From positions 1-41,312 of the forward strand of contig JACPPV010000029.1 in assembly GCA_016190825.1 (NCBI GenBank): a DNA stretch of 41,312 bases. Reading direction: 5' to 3'. A program made the position numbers and the translations under genes. The notes beneath the pieces were generated by a model. The model saw only the letters and a program-made list of their open reading frames with translations. It was not told the DNA's origin and searched no databases. Origin of the DNA: Chloroflexota bacterium. Lineage in GTDB: Bacteria > Chloroflexota > Dehalococcoidia > Dehalococcoidales > UBA2162. Below, in pieces: positions 32,827 to 41,236 of the stretch (its first letter is position 1; each line of letters starts with the position of its first letter).

Positions 32827-33378
32827 GTGAGAAAGATGTTTATGAGCAGCGAAAGCGCGGAGAAAAATATCGAATCGGTCCTGAAGGGGAGCCTGGTCTT
32901 TTCGGCGCTAGGCGAGGATGACCTGGCAACGGTAGCGAGCTTCGCCACCGGCCGGACCTATGAACCCGGGGGCACCGTCTTTAACGAGGGCGATAAAGCT
33001 CGGGACATCCTGGTGCTGACGGAGGGGCGTTTAGCGGTCCAGATGGCGCTGCCCACACCTTCGTCCCAGCCGGGACGGCGGATCACCGTGGATATCATCG
33101 GGGAAAAAGAGGTATTTGGGTGGTCTGCGCTGGTTGAGCCATACGTTTATACCCTGACGGCGGTTTGTCTGCAAAAAGCCACCGTTCTGGCTATCGATGG
33201 CGACAAGCTGAGAGCTCTGCTCCAGCAAAAAGCTGACATCGGCTACCATGTGCTCAAGGGATTGGCCAAGGTAGTCGCCTCCCGATTGCAAGACACCAGG
33301 CAGGTGTTAATAAGCGAACGGCTACTTACAGCCGGCAAACAGGAATCCCGCGTTAGGTCCCGTGCTTCAAGAGCGTAA
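32827..33378 (+). CDS. Cyclic-nucleotide-binding-domain protein without DNA-binding domain
   Basis: The 183-residue protein has one cNMP-binding fold (about residues 18-150), as in Crp/Fnr: FSALGEDDLATVASF, YEPGGTVFNEGDKARDILVLTEGRLAVQM, VDIIGEKEVFGWSALV, and ATVLAIDGDKLRALL. The long helix after the fold is present, but the helix-turn-helix of Crp/Fnr regulators is absent. The phosphate-binding cassette is not the canonical cAMP type, so the ligand is unknown. The GTG at 32827 lies six bases after a TAAATT box, which might make the mRNA leaderless; ATGs at 32836 and 32842 are alternatives. It sits between the degenerate receiver and the ferredoxin-NrfD genes. Confidence 0.75.
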   Translation: MRKMFMSSESAEKNIESVLKGSLVFSALGEDDLATVASFATGRTYEPGGTVFNEGDKARDILVLTEGRLAVQMALPTPSSQPGRRITVDIIGEKEVFGWSALVEPYVYTLTAVCLQKATVLAIDGDKLRALLQQKADIGYHVLKGLAKVVASRLQDTRQVLISERLLTAGKQESRVRSRASRA

Positions 33379-33705
33379 GAAAACGAAAGGCAATGTGGCG
33401 TCAGGTACACGTATAAGGAATCGGAGTGCAGGATAGAAACAGCTACAGAAGAAAAGAAGGGATTCTCCGAAAAGTTATCCCATTTAACAGGTTTCTATCA
33501 CCTGTCCCTCCAGCATCTCCGCCAGCAGGACCTATTCCATCCGCCCATCGGCGCCTTCTCAATGTTCACCGGAAAGGGCGCCCGCATGCGTCTGCCGTCC
33601 ACCAACATTTGAATCCGGCAATACATTATGTTAATCTAGAGTTGAAGTATTTTTTTGCCACAGAAAACGATCACAGGATGTCAGCAAAACACATAGGGAG
33701 TCGCG
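33379..33705. other. Gene-free region upstream of the ferredoxin-NrfD operon
   Basis: This 327-bp stretch has no supported reading frame. It carries a promoter candidate at 33609-33637 and a ribosome site GGGAG before the next ATG. Confidence 0.5.
33609..33637 (+). promoter_or_regulatory. Possible promoter of the ferredoxin-NrfD-cytochrome operon
   Basis: TTGAAT (33609-33614), a 17-bp spacer and TAATCT (33632-33637) lie 69 bp before the ATG at 33706. Both boxes are partial matches. Confidence 0.4.
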
Positions 33706-34854
33706 ATGACCAGTAAAAGGGAAAATCCAGACATGAAAGAACACATAGGGCGCTTGTTGCGCGGAGCGCAGGTTGATGCTGGCCTGGGGCAGGAAGCGGC
33801 CAGAGATGCCCAGAGGGTAGCGTCCGGCGAGATTTCAGAAGCCAAGTTTTATGAGAAGTACCACGGCGCCTACCTCAAGGAGTTCGGCATTGACCTGAGA
33901 CCGGAGAGTTCCCGCAGTGGCAAAGATGAATTGATGTCAAAATCATTTTTCAAGGACAGCATTTCGCGGCGGACTTTGTTCAAGGTTGCCGGCGCCAGCG
34001 CAGCCGTTCTTGCCCTCAATATGTGGTTGGGGCGCCGTGCCCTGGCCGCTACCAGGGATGATATACCGAGGGTCACGCCGGTCCAGTATGGCATGGTGAT
34101 AGACCTTGAAAAATGTGACGGCTGCCTGACCTGTGTTGCCGCCTGTAAGGGACACAATTCGCTGGACGAGGCAGTGTACTGGCTGCACATCATCAGCTAC
34201 ACGGATTCCAATCGGCCAGAGGTGAATCTTCTGCCCCGGTTCTGTAATCACTGCTCCAATGCCCCCTGCATCAAGGTGTGCCCGGTGGGGGCGCGCTTCA
34301 AGCGGGATGATGGGCTGGTCCTCATTGACTACGACCGGTGTATTGGCTGCCGCTATTGCATGACTGCCTGCCCCTACGGTGTGAACTACTTCCAGTGGAC
34401 TGATCCGGCGTATCCGTTGAACATAGAGCCGGTATCGCGTGGCCGTCGGGTTGCCGGACGTCCGGAAGAGGGAATAATGAGTAAATGCGATTTCTGCCCT
34501 GAACGCCAGGACGCCGCCGGTGCGAAAGGCACCACTATATGCCAGCTAACCTGTCCGCACAATGTGATTCATTTCGGTGATCTGAATGACCCACAGAGCG
34601 AACCAAACCGGTACCTGGAACAGAAGAGAAAGGAAAAAGGCTATATCTCAACCTTCGGGCTTCGGGAAGAGTTCGGCACCAAGCCAAATGTTATTTACAT
34701 CGGCCAGCAGCCATCGGCGAACGCCAGACTGGCGCCTTTACCCAAGTCCTATGAGAGCATGGGATGGATAGCGGAACGGAAAGAGGTGCTCGGCGGTCCG
34801 CAGCCTTGGTTCATGAAAGCGTTAGGAGTGAAAGAAAATGGCCCAGTCCACTAG
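33706..34854 (+). CDS. Tat-exported four-cluster ferredoxin subunit (PsrB/DmsB/NrfC-like)
   Basis: The 382-residue protein binds four [4Fe-4S] clusters: C137/C140/C143/C147, C180/C183/C188/C192, C212/C215/C218/C222, and C261/C264/C279/C283. A Tat motif SRRTLFKV (residues 88-95) and hydrophobic stretch come first, preceded by an 80-residue N-terminal extension (EISEAKFYEKYHGAYLKEFGID). Similar extensions occur in some related subunits, and the ATG at 33706 has GGGAG upstream. A start at M77 (33934) would give a more usual Tat signal. It should pass electrons between the quinone-reactive NrfD subunit and a partner at the outer face. The gene overlaps the next one by 17 bp. Confidence 0.88.
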   Translation: MTSKRENPDMKEHIGRLLRGAQVDAGLGQEAARDAQRVASGEISEAKFYEKYHGAYLKEFGIDLRPESSRSGKDELMSKSFFKDSISRRTLFKVAGASAAVLALNMWLGRRALAATRDDIPRVTPVQYGMVIDLEKCDGCLTCVAACKGHNSLDEAVYWLHIISYTDSNRPEVNLLPRFCNHCSNAPCIKVCPVGARFKRDDGLVLIDYDRCIGCRYCMTACPYGVNYFQWTDPAYPLNIEPVSRGRRVAGRPEEGIMSKCDFCPERQDAAGAKGTTICQLTCPHNVIHFGDLNDPQSEPNRYLEQKRKEKGYISTFGLREEFGTKPNVIYIGQQPSANARLAPLPKSYESMGWIAERKEVLGGPQPWFMKALGVKENGPVH

Positions 34855-36202
34855 AGGAACAAGGGTATCAACAGCATCAGCAGTACGGGAAGTGCCGGCT
34901 ACTGAAGCGCAGCGGAAAGCGAACCTGATTTTGAGAACGCTTGGTACGCCATCAGTTAAGTTCTATGTGCTTGTAACCCTTGCCGCGCTCGGTCTGCTGT
35001 GGTGGCTGCAGGCCTGGGCTTTTCAGCTCGGAAATGGGATGATTGTCACCGGCCTTGCCGACTGGGGAACCAGCGGCGGCGTCCCCTGGGGAATGTATAT
35101 CGGCTCCTTTATCTGGTGGGTCGGTATCGCCCACGGGGGAATTATCATTTCGGCTGCGGTCAGGCTGTTTAAGCTGGAGGTTTTCAAGCCGGTCACCCGC
35201 CTGGCTGAGCTGTTAACGATTAGCGCTCTTTCCATGGCCGGGTTATACATCATCCTTCACCTGGGTCGGCCGGACCGGATGGTGACGAGCATTATCCCGC
35301 ATTTCCTCGAGCGCGTCCATTTTTCGCCGCTGATCTGGGACGTGACCGTTATTACCATGTATTTTGTCCTTTCCGGCACCTATATTTTGCTCTCCCTTCG
35401 TGAGGACATTTACCATCTGCTAAACCGATTGCCGAAGATTTTTGCCCCGGTATACCGGATGCTGCTTTTCGCATACGATCCCGGGGAGAGCAAGAAGGTT
35501 GAGCGGATGCTCTGGTGGCTGGCCTTTGCGGTCATCATTATGGCCCCGCTGCTATTGCACGGCGGCGTGATTCCCTGGCTCTTCCAGCTTCTGCCATCCA
35601 TGCCCGGCTGGAACAGCGCCATACAGGGACCCCAGTTCCTCAGTATTGCCCTCACTTCAGCCATAGGCTCAGTGATCACCCTTGCCTTCATTTTCCGCAA
35701 GATCTATGGCTGGAAAGAGATTATCCCGGACAAAACTTTTCACCGTCTGGGCGCACTGCTAGCGCTTTTCGCCATGTTCTTCCTGTGGTTACAGCTCCAG
35801 CAGATTATCACCGGCTCTTTTGCGCCAACCCTTGGTATGGGTAGAGCGACAGACGCCAAGGTCAATAATCTGCCGTACTGGGTGGCTATCGGGTCTGTGG
35901 CGGCATCGATGATTTATCTGGGGGCGCAGACAATCTATCCCGCTATCTTTAGTATCGGGAGGACTGTAGCCGCCGGACTGCTGGCTGTGATGGCGGTGCT
36001 GCTGGAAAAGGCTCTCTTTGTAATTGAAGGGCTGGCATTCCCCGCCTTCAATCTTTACGAGGGAGTGCCGGGACATTACAGCCCGTCCTGGGTAGAGCTA
36101 TCCTCGATGCTCGGCGTCTTTTCCATGATGGCGCTGTTCTTTGCGCTTGTCGCAAAGATGATACCGGTCATCGAAGTGACCGAGGAAGGGGAGGAGCACT
36201 AG
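34838..36202 (+). CDS. NrfD/PsrC-type quinone-interacting membrane subunit
   Basis: The 454-residue protein is almost wholly hydrophobic, with about nine or ten helices, as in NrfD/PsrC/ActC subunits. TGLADWGTSGGVPWGMYIGSF, WVGIAHGGIIISAAVRLF and LHLGRPDRM are typical of the family. Such subunits oxidise or reduce quinones and pair with a four-cluster ferredoxin. The ATG at 34838, with TTAGGAG upstream, lies inside the ferredoxin gene, so translation is coupled. One base after its stop begins the small membrane gene. Confidence 0.9.
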   Translation: MAQSTRGTRVSTASAVREVPATEAQRKANLILRTLGTPSVKFYVLVTLAALGLLWWLQAWAFQLGNGMIVTGLADWGTSGGVPWGMYIGSFIWWVGIAHGGIIISAAVRLFKLEVFKPVTRLAELLTISALSMAGLYIILHLGRPDRMVTSIIPHFLERVHFSPLIWDVTVITMYFVLSGTYILLSLREDIYHLLNRLPKIFAPVYRMLLFAYDPGESKKVERMLWWLAFAVIIMAPLLLHGGVIPWLFQLLPSMPGWNSAIQGPQFLSIALTSAIGSVITLAFIFRKIYGWKEIIPDKTFHRLGALLALFAMFFLWLQLQQIITGSFAPTLGMGRATDAKVNNLPYWVAIGSVAASMIYLGAQTIYPAIFSIGRTVAAGLLAVMAVLLEKALFVIEGLAFPAFNLYEGVPGHYSPSWVELSSMLGVFSMMALFFALVAKMIPVIEVTEEGEEH

Positions 36203-36203
36203 A

Positions 36204-36398
36204 ATGTTCGTTGGCACCTGGGTTATTTTTGGAATTGTGCTTTTGCCCGTATATCTTATGCTGCTCGGCTGGTTCCTGGGCAAACCGCGCGATTTTGGCA
36301 AGGCGTTTCTTGGGCTAAGTTATGTCATCGGGCTGATAGTGGCGCTCTGGGGCGGGATGTATCTGGTGACTTTGCTGATCGGATGGATTTTCTTCTAG
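36204..36398 (+). CDS. Small two-helix membrane protein
   Basis: The 64-residue product has two hydrophobic helices (about residues 3-25 and 37-62) joined by a short basic loop GKPRDFGKAF. Its start lies one base after the NrfD stop, and the ribosome site GAGGAG is in the NrfD tail. It is probably an accessory subunit of the NrfD complex; no family was recognised. Confidence 0.75.
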   Translation: MFVGTWVIFGIVLLPVYLMLLGWFLGKPRDFGKAFLGLSYVIGLIVALWGGMYLVTLLIGWIFF

Positions 36399-36557
36399 AG
36401 TTTCCTGCACTGTACCGGCAAGAGTAGCCCGAAAAAGCATTGGTGTTCGTGTCATTTAGGTAAGTTTACGTATTACGCGTAGCGACCGCAGGCGGTAGAC
36501 TGGTATCAGGGGGCAGTTTTAAGCCTACCTGGATATCTAACGGGAGGTGTAGTAGAG

Positions 36558-37361
36558 GTGCGGTCAAGCCAAAAAACAAACAAGGTAATTTTCTTTTCTT
36601 TCCTATTTCCGGCTATTATTGTGGTGTTTTTGGCGGCTTGCGGCAGGACTGCCCCCGTTCCATCTTCTCTGCCCCAAGGAGACGCCGCTGAGATTGACGG
36701 TAAGTCCTTATACTCTCAGAAGTGCGCAGCCTGCCACGGGAATGATGCCGGGGGAACAGCGTTTGCACCGGGCGTCATTGGTCACAGCGCCGGAGAAGTA
36801 AAGGCGCAGGTACGAAACCCATCAGGCAGTATGCCCGCTTTCCCGCCCGCCCAGCTAAATGACGGCGAGCTGGACCGGATAGCGGGGTTCATTGCCGGAC
36901 TTGCCCCGGCAGGGATAACGGTACAAGACTGGCAAAACCAGACTCCCGAAACTATCCATTACTGGATGGCACTGCTGGCGCTCAATGACGGCGATTCTGG
37001 CGCCGCCATTCATCACCTTCAGGAGGCTTTGGCTTTCGTCAGGGATGCCCCCCAAAAAGCGCATGTAGAGGAAGCAATGACGCTTGTTGCTTCGGGTGAC
37101 TTGCATGGTGTCCTTCACCACCTCGCAGCCATGGCCGGGTCTAACCCCCCTGATGGGGTCACCATAGGGCTGTATCAACTGCTGCTGGCAAAACGGGGCG
37201 CTGAGGCCATGAACGGCGCCGAGGTGCAACACCGCCTGGAACATTACCTATCGACCGCCTCCGGGCACGAGAGTGAGATTGCCCGCGAAGCTCTTGAACT
37301 GGCAGGAAAAGGCGATTTCCACCGCGCCGCACACGAGATAGACCATCTGCTCCACATGTAG
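36558..37361 (+). CDS. Cytochrome c lipoprotein with C-terminal helical domain
   Basis: The 267-residue protein has a signal ending VFLAAC (lipidated Cys at residue 28). A class I cytochrome c domain follows, with CAACH at 56-60 and the probable axial Met in GSMPAFPPAQL. Residues about 125-267 form a helical domain with two or more repeats of the DGDSGAAIHHLQEAL / SGDLHGVLHHLAAM / KGDFHRAAHEIDHLL type. These are rich in His, so they may bind metal or a partner protein. The GTG at 36558 has GGGAGG upstream. It is the fourth gene of the ferredoxin-NrfD group, after a 159-bp gap, and would be the electron exit or entry point. Confidence 0.82.
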   Translation: MRSSQKTNKVIFFSFLFPAIIVVFLAACGRTAPVPSSLPQGDAAEIDGKSLYSQKCAACHGNDAGGTAFAPGVIGHSAGEVKAQVRNPSGSMPAFPPAQLNDGELDRIAGFIAGLAPAGITVQDWQNQTPETIHYWMALLALNDGDSGAAIHHLQEALAFVRDAPQKAHVEEAMTLVASGDLHGVLHHLAAMAGSNPPDGVTIGLYQLLLAKRGAEAMNGAEVQHRLEHYLSTASGHESEIAREALELAGKGDFHRAAHEIDHLLHM

Positions 37362-37412
37362 CCATCCGAGGGCGAAACAAGGATTTGCCGCGCGGACTTT
37401 CCTGATCAAGCG

Positions 37413-38105
37413 CTACCGGATGACCTCGCAGATCTCGCCCACCGGCTTGCGTCCGCGGGATACCGGCGTCTCCGCCGGATAGCCAACCGGGATGAGAGTG
37501 ACTGCATCCATCGTGGCAGGTATTTTCAGAATCTTTTCTATGTCCCCTTTTGCCACCATCGGCCCGGTCATCCAGATAGCGCCAAGTCCCATGCTGTGCA
37601 GGACAAGCAGCAGTTGGGTGATCGCTGCCGAGACCGATTGAATCCTGCTGTTGGGTACGTTCCGCCATTCGCGCAGTTGCGTGGCCCGGGGATCGTGCTT
37701 GGAGCGCTCCTCCAGGATTTTGTCCTGGGCTGATTGATACTGCGAAGCAGCCACCACGATGGCCGCCGGCGCCTGGCGGAAGAATCCCGGTTTCCTTCCC
37801 GCAGGTTGTGGCGGGGCGCCAGGCAGAGGAGGTGACGGTGGCGGCACAAGCTGCGCCGTTTCGGGCCAGGAGTTAATCTCAGCGCTAATCTTGTCCACCG
37901 CATCTGCCATGGCATTAATAACCTGGCGGTTCGTCACCAAGTAAAAGCGCCAGATCTGCTGGTTGCCCCCGTTGGGCGCCCAGGTGGCCAGCTCGATCGC
38001 CTGCAAAAGGAGTTCCTCCGGCACCGGCTTGTCCTGCCAGGCACGGATGGAGCGGCGGCTCTTAAGTAAGTTAGACAGTTCAGTTACGGACTCAGTCGTC
38101 ACCAT
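37413..38105 (-). CDS. Nitroreductase-family flavoprotein
   Basis: The 230-residue protein has the family's N-terminal SRRSIRAWQDKPVPEELL and ATWAPNGGNQQIWRFYLV, both FMN contacts. AITQLLLVLHSMGLGAIWMTG follows in the middle, and LIPVGYPAE near the C-terminus. Such enzymes use NAD(P)H and FMN to reduce nitroaromatics, quinones or other acceptors. A Pro-rich insertion of about 30 residues (VPPPSPPLPGAPPQPAGRK) in the middle is unusual. The ATG at 38105 has AAAGGAGAAGGGG upstream. It is convergent with the cytochrome gene. Confidence 0.87.
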   Translation of the reverse strand: MVTTESVTELSNLLKSRRSIRAWQDKPVPEELLLQAIELATWAPNGGNQQIWRFYLVTNRQVINAMADAVDKISAEINSWPETAQLVPPPSPPLPGAPPQPAGRKPGFFRQAPAAIVVAASQYQSAQDKILEERSKHDPRATQLREWRNVPNSRIQSVSAAITQLLLVLHSMGLGAIWMTGPMVAKGDIEKILKIPATMDAVTLIPVGYPAETPVSRGRKPVGEICEVIR

Positions 38106-38235
38106 TTCCCCTTCTCCTTTTCATCAACATTTCTGATATGCTACCAGAACCGGCGCTGCCGGTCAAAGGCACGGGCGAGCGCACAAACTTGACTTGGCCC
38201 ATGAGAAAGGTTAAACTGATTTCGGGAGTTGAGAA

Positions 38236-38472
38236 ATGCCTATCTATGAGTATAAATGCCCGAAATGCGAACACAAGTTTGAGCTTATGCGCCCGTTTAG
38301 CCGATCCCACGAGGGTGCGGAGTGTCCCCACTGTCACGAGGTTTCGCCGCGGGTAGTATCCGTCTTCGCCGCAGTCTCACTGGGTGAAGGTGGGGTCTCT
38401 TCGCCGGTCGGGGGAGGAAGCCCTTGCTCCGGTTGTAGCTCGACAAACTGCGGACCCTGCTCAGCCGGATAA
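38236..38472 (+). CDS. FmdB-like zinc-ribbon protein
   Basis: The 78-residue protein begins MPIYEYKCPKCEHKFELMRP, the FmdB/putative regulatory protein ribbon. A second pair, CPHC, lies near residue 34 and completes one zinc site. The Gly/Ser/Cys-rich tail (CSGCSSTNCGPC) is also seen in this family. The role is not established. GGGAG lies upstream of the ATG. The DUF763 gene begins 14 bp after its stop. Confidence 0.88.
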   Translation: MPIYEYKCPKCEHKFELMRPFSRSHEGAECPHCHEVSPRVVSVFAAVSLGEGGVSSPVGGGSPCSGCSSTNCGPCSAG

Positions 38473-38486
38473 CGGGACTTTCTTAC

Positions 38487-39590
38487 ATGAAATGGCGTCC
38501 CGACCGGTCGGGACAACGTACCGGAATCGCGAATTTGCCGCTTCACGGTGGCAAAGCACCGCGCTGGTTGTTTGACCGCATGGTTAAACTGGCGCGGGAA
38601 ATCACCATCGTCATCGTCACCGACTACGGCGCGGAGGAAATGCTCCGCCGCCTTTCACATCCTCACTGGTTCCAGGCTTTCGGCTGCGTCCTTGGCTATG
38701 ACTGGCATTCCAGCGGGGTGACCACGGTCCTTTGCGGAGCTCTGAAAGAAGGCGTCAAGGGACTGGAGCGCGACCTCGGACTCTTCGTCAACGGCGGCAA
38801 GGGCCGGACATCCCGCAAAACACCTTCTGAAATTGAGAGCTGGGGAGAGCGGCTATCAGTAGACCCGTCTCCACTGGTGTACGCCAGCAGAATGTCTGCC
38901 AAGGTAGATAGCGCCGCGGTGCAAGATGGATACCAGCTTTACCATCACACCTTTTTCTTTACGTCCGGCGGCAACTGGGCCGTCGTCCAGCAGGGAATGA
39001 ACGATGCCAACGGATATGCCCGCCGCTATCACTGGCTTGGAGCAGGCGTATCCAGCTTTGTCAATGAGCCCCATTCTGCTATCCTGTCTGCGGGGCGGGG
39101 CAGTGCGCTAAACCTGGTGGCGAGCGAGAGCGCCCCCGCCCGAGAGACGGTCACCCGGATCGCCGCCGGGCAAAAGCCGGAAAGCACTATCGCCGACCTG
39201 AAGAAACTAACAACACTGACCCTGCCCGCCCGTCATTATCTCACCACTGAGGACCTCCGTCCTGATAGCCTGAGCAAGATACTGCTGAGCGCTTACGAAC
39301 ACCAGCCGCGCGACTTCGAGCAGTTGCTCGGCCTCCAGGGAGTTGGGCCAAAGACTATCCGCGCCCTCAGCCTGATTTCCGAATTGATTCGCGGCGTCGC
39401 TCCGAGCTACCGCGATCCCGCCCGCTACAGCTTCGCCCTCGGCGGCAAGGACGGCATCCCTTACCCGGTCGACAAAACCACCTACGACCGGTCAATCGAG
39501 CTTTTGGCAACGGCCGTAAACAGGGCCAAACTGGACCTGAGCGAGAAAAGGGAGGCGCTTGGCAGGCTCGCTCACCTGAGCACTGCATAA
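38487..39590 (+). CDS. DUF763 protein
   Basis: The 367-residue protein matches DUF763, found in archaea and some bacteria including Dehalococcoidia: RTGIANLPLHGGKAPRWLF near the start, SFVNEPHSAI in the middle, and a helix-hairpin-helix-like LLGLQGVGPKTIRALSLI at about 285-302. That last part suggests contact with DNA, as does the family's old link to repair proteins; the function is unproven. The usual N-terminus begins right before RTGIA. Here about nine extra residues (KWRPDRSGQ) are encoded by a perfect 18-bp palindrome at 38497-38514. The ATG at 38487 is the only nearby start and lacks a ribosome site. Confidence 0.85.
   Translation: MKWRPDRSGQRTGIANLPLHGGKAPRWLFDRMVKLAREITIVIVTDYGAEEMLRRLSHPHWFQAFGCVLGYDWHSSGVTTVLCGALKEGVKGLERDLGLFVNGGKGRTSRKTPSEIESWGERLSVDPSPLVYASRMSAKVDSAAVQDGYQLYHHTFFFTSGGNWAVVQQGMNDANGYARRYHWLGAGVSSFVNEPHSAILSAGRGSALNLVASESAPARETVTRIAAGQKPESTIADLKKLTTLTLPARHYLTTEDLRPDSLSKILLSAYEHQPRDFEQLLGLQGVGPKTIRALSLISELIRGVAPSYRDPARYSFALGGKDGIPYPVDKTTYDRSIELLATAVNRAKLDLSEKREALGRLAHLSTA
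38497..38514. repeat. Perfect 18-bp palindrome in the DUF763 start region
   Basis: GTCCCGACCGGTCGGGAC is fully self-complementary. Related CCCGA/TCGGG hairpins lie at 16238-16253 in the methyltransferase tail and at 17964-17982 in the dispersed element, so it may be a fragment of that repeat family. Confidence 0.7.
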
Positions 39591-39674
39591 GCGCGGATTG
39601 GGTCTTCTCTGCTAAGGACTTCAGTTGTAAATCCACCGCCAGACCATGTTTCAGTTTCAAGGCTTCAAGCGACG

Positions 39675-40466
39675 CTACTTGTGTTTTACTGTCGAGGCGC
39701 CGGAAATATCCATCCTGCCGACGGCAGGATTGCCCTGGAAATCGAGCCTCGAAGCATCGGCCAGGGTCATGTCCAGCTTCTCTCTCACATTGAGGGTGAC
39801 CTGGCTTGCCCCGCTCAGCTTGACGCCGGCAGCACTCACAGGCATACTGAGCAGATTCAGATTGCTTGCGCCTGAAGCTGAGATTAAGATGCTTTCCGCC
39901 GAGCCTCTCAACTCGGTCCGGCTGGCGCCTGAAAAATCCGTCGTGAGATCCTTCGCCGTCAAGCCTCCGGTGATACGGCTGGCGCCGGAAGCCTGAAAAT
40001 CAGCGTTGCCCACTTCGATGTCCTCCATGGCCAGCGTACTCGCGCCTGAGATATCGAGGCGGAAATCCCCCGTTGATTTGAATCCGGAGATCGTGCCCTT
40101 TGTTGCCCCGGAGAGGTTCAAATAGGCCAGTGCCGGCATGGTAATCTTGATCTTGAAAGTGCTGGTTCCGACCGGGAAGTTGGTGAAGGGGTGGCGGGGC
40201 TTGAGACTGATCTTCAATATCTCCCCTTCCCGCACAACTGATGCGTAATCGCGGAAGTCAGCCTGAACGCTTATTGTCACGCTGAAAGCGTCAGACTGCG
40301 TGAGCGTGGCTTCGAACGGACCATCGATTTCCACACCGGTGAAATTGCTAACTTCTATCTTTTCGGTGATGACGTTGCCAAACCTGAAGCCACCCGAACA
40401 AGCGGAAAGAAAGGTGCTGGCTGCAAGCAGAAAAGTCAGAACGAGAAGGAGAGCGGTCTTCCTCAT
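39675..40466 (-). CDS. DUF2807 (GIN-domain) lipoprotein
   Basis: The 263-residue protein starts at the ATG at 40466 (GGAGGAAG upstream) with MRKTALLLVLTFLLAAS and a lipobox FLSACSG. The rest is a right-handed beta-helix-like DUF2807 domain, as shown by repeated SGAS turns: LNLSGATKG, LDISGASTL, FQASGASRI, DFSGASRTE, ISASGASNL, VKLSGASQV and DISGASTVK. The N-terminal part has FTGVEIDGPFEATLTQSD, typical of the family. It would sit on the outer face of the membrane. The role of this family is not known; adhesion or envelope-stress sensing have been suggested. Confidence 0.85.
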   Translation of the reverse strand: MRKTALLLVLTFLLAASTFLSACSGGFRFGNVITEKIEVSNFTGVEIDGPFEATLTQSDAFSVTISVQADFRDYASVVREGEILKISLKPRHPFTNFPVGTSTFKIKITMPALAYLNLSGATKGTISGFKSTGDFRLDISGASTLAMEDIEVGNADFQASGASRITGGLTAKDLTTDFSGASRTELRGSAESILISASGASNLNLLSMPVSAAGVKLSGASQVTLNVREKLDMTLADASRLDFQGNPAVGRMDISGASTVKHK

Positions 40467-40540
40467 TGTCTTCCTCCGACGCCAGGAATTATCCTGGCGC
40501 GCCTGCGCCATATTATAGCAGATTACCCCCGCAGGAAGTT

Positions 40541-41236
40541 TTATATTTGTTTTTCTTGACCGGCTAAAAAAACCGCAGCTATCACCCCAAACGCTGCCGC
40601 CATACTGGCGGTGGCGAAGACAATAAAGCGGACGGCGTCATACCAGAAACCCTGGGGGACCAGCATGATGAGGTAGTCCCTCGCCGGGTCAAGCTGCCAG
40701 AGGTTGTTGGCGAAACTGAAAAGGTGGAACTGGAGCCAGAAGCGGGCGAACTGCTCCTCGCCGAGGAGGGCGCTCAGTCCCATCACCATCATCAGACCCA
40801 GCGTCAGCGCACTTCCGGCGATTACTCCCCGCTCCAGCATCACCCGATTCCCCTGCCGCCGGAACAGGGTGAAGGCCGAGTAACCCAGGGCATATGCCAG
40901 CGTCACGCTGAAAACAGCGTAATCGAGTCGGAACAGGGCTTTCACGTCTTTCAGGTGGGCTGTCTCCCGCTCGTTGAAAAGCTGGAAAGGCTGGCCGTCT
41001 TTGATGACAATGAGGCTGATGAACTCCTCGCCGGAGTTCCAGTACCTGATCAAACCCAGCGCTATCTTATCCAACTCCTCTTCAGCCAGTCCAGTAGCGG
41101 CGCTGACGCCGTACTTCTCAAAGCCGGAGGTGTAAAGCCAGACGCTGTTCACCGCCCAGCCGATACCCGCCGAGAAGAATAGCAGCGGCAGGGAGGCAAT
41201 GAATAGCGCACGGGCGATGCTGGAAAGAAATTTCAA
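40541..41236 (-). CDS. DUF1461 / TIGR01906-type integral membrane protein
   Basis: The 231-residue protein has helices near residues 5-30, 105-128, 138-160 and 200-225. Between the first two lies a loop with VSAATGLAEEELDKIALGLIRYWNSG, and between the last two FHLFSFANNLWQLDPARDYLIMLVP, both marks of the TIGR01906 family. The function is unknown. The start is the TTG at 41236; the nearest GAGGG lies about 12 bases upstream. The gene follows the right edge region of the window with no other coding sequence visible. Confidence 0.85.
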   Translation of the reverse strand: MKFLSSIARALFIASLPLLFFSAGIGWAVNSVWLYTSGFEKYGVSAATGLAEEELDKIALGLIRYWNSGEEFISLIVIKDGQPFQLFNERETAHLKDVKALFRLDYAVFSVTLAYALGYSAFTLFRRQGNRVMLERGVIAGSALTLGLMMVMGLSALLGEEQFARFWLQFHLFSFANNLWQLDPARDYLIMLVPQGFWYDAVRFIVFATASMAAAFGVIAAVFLAGQEKQI

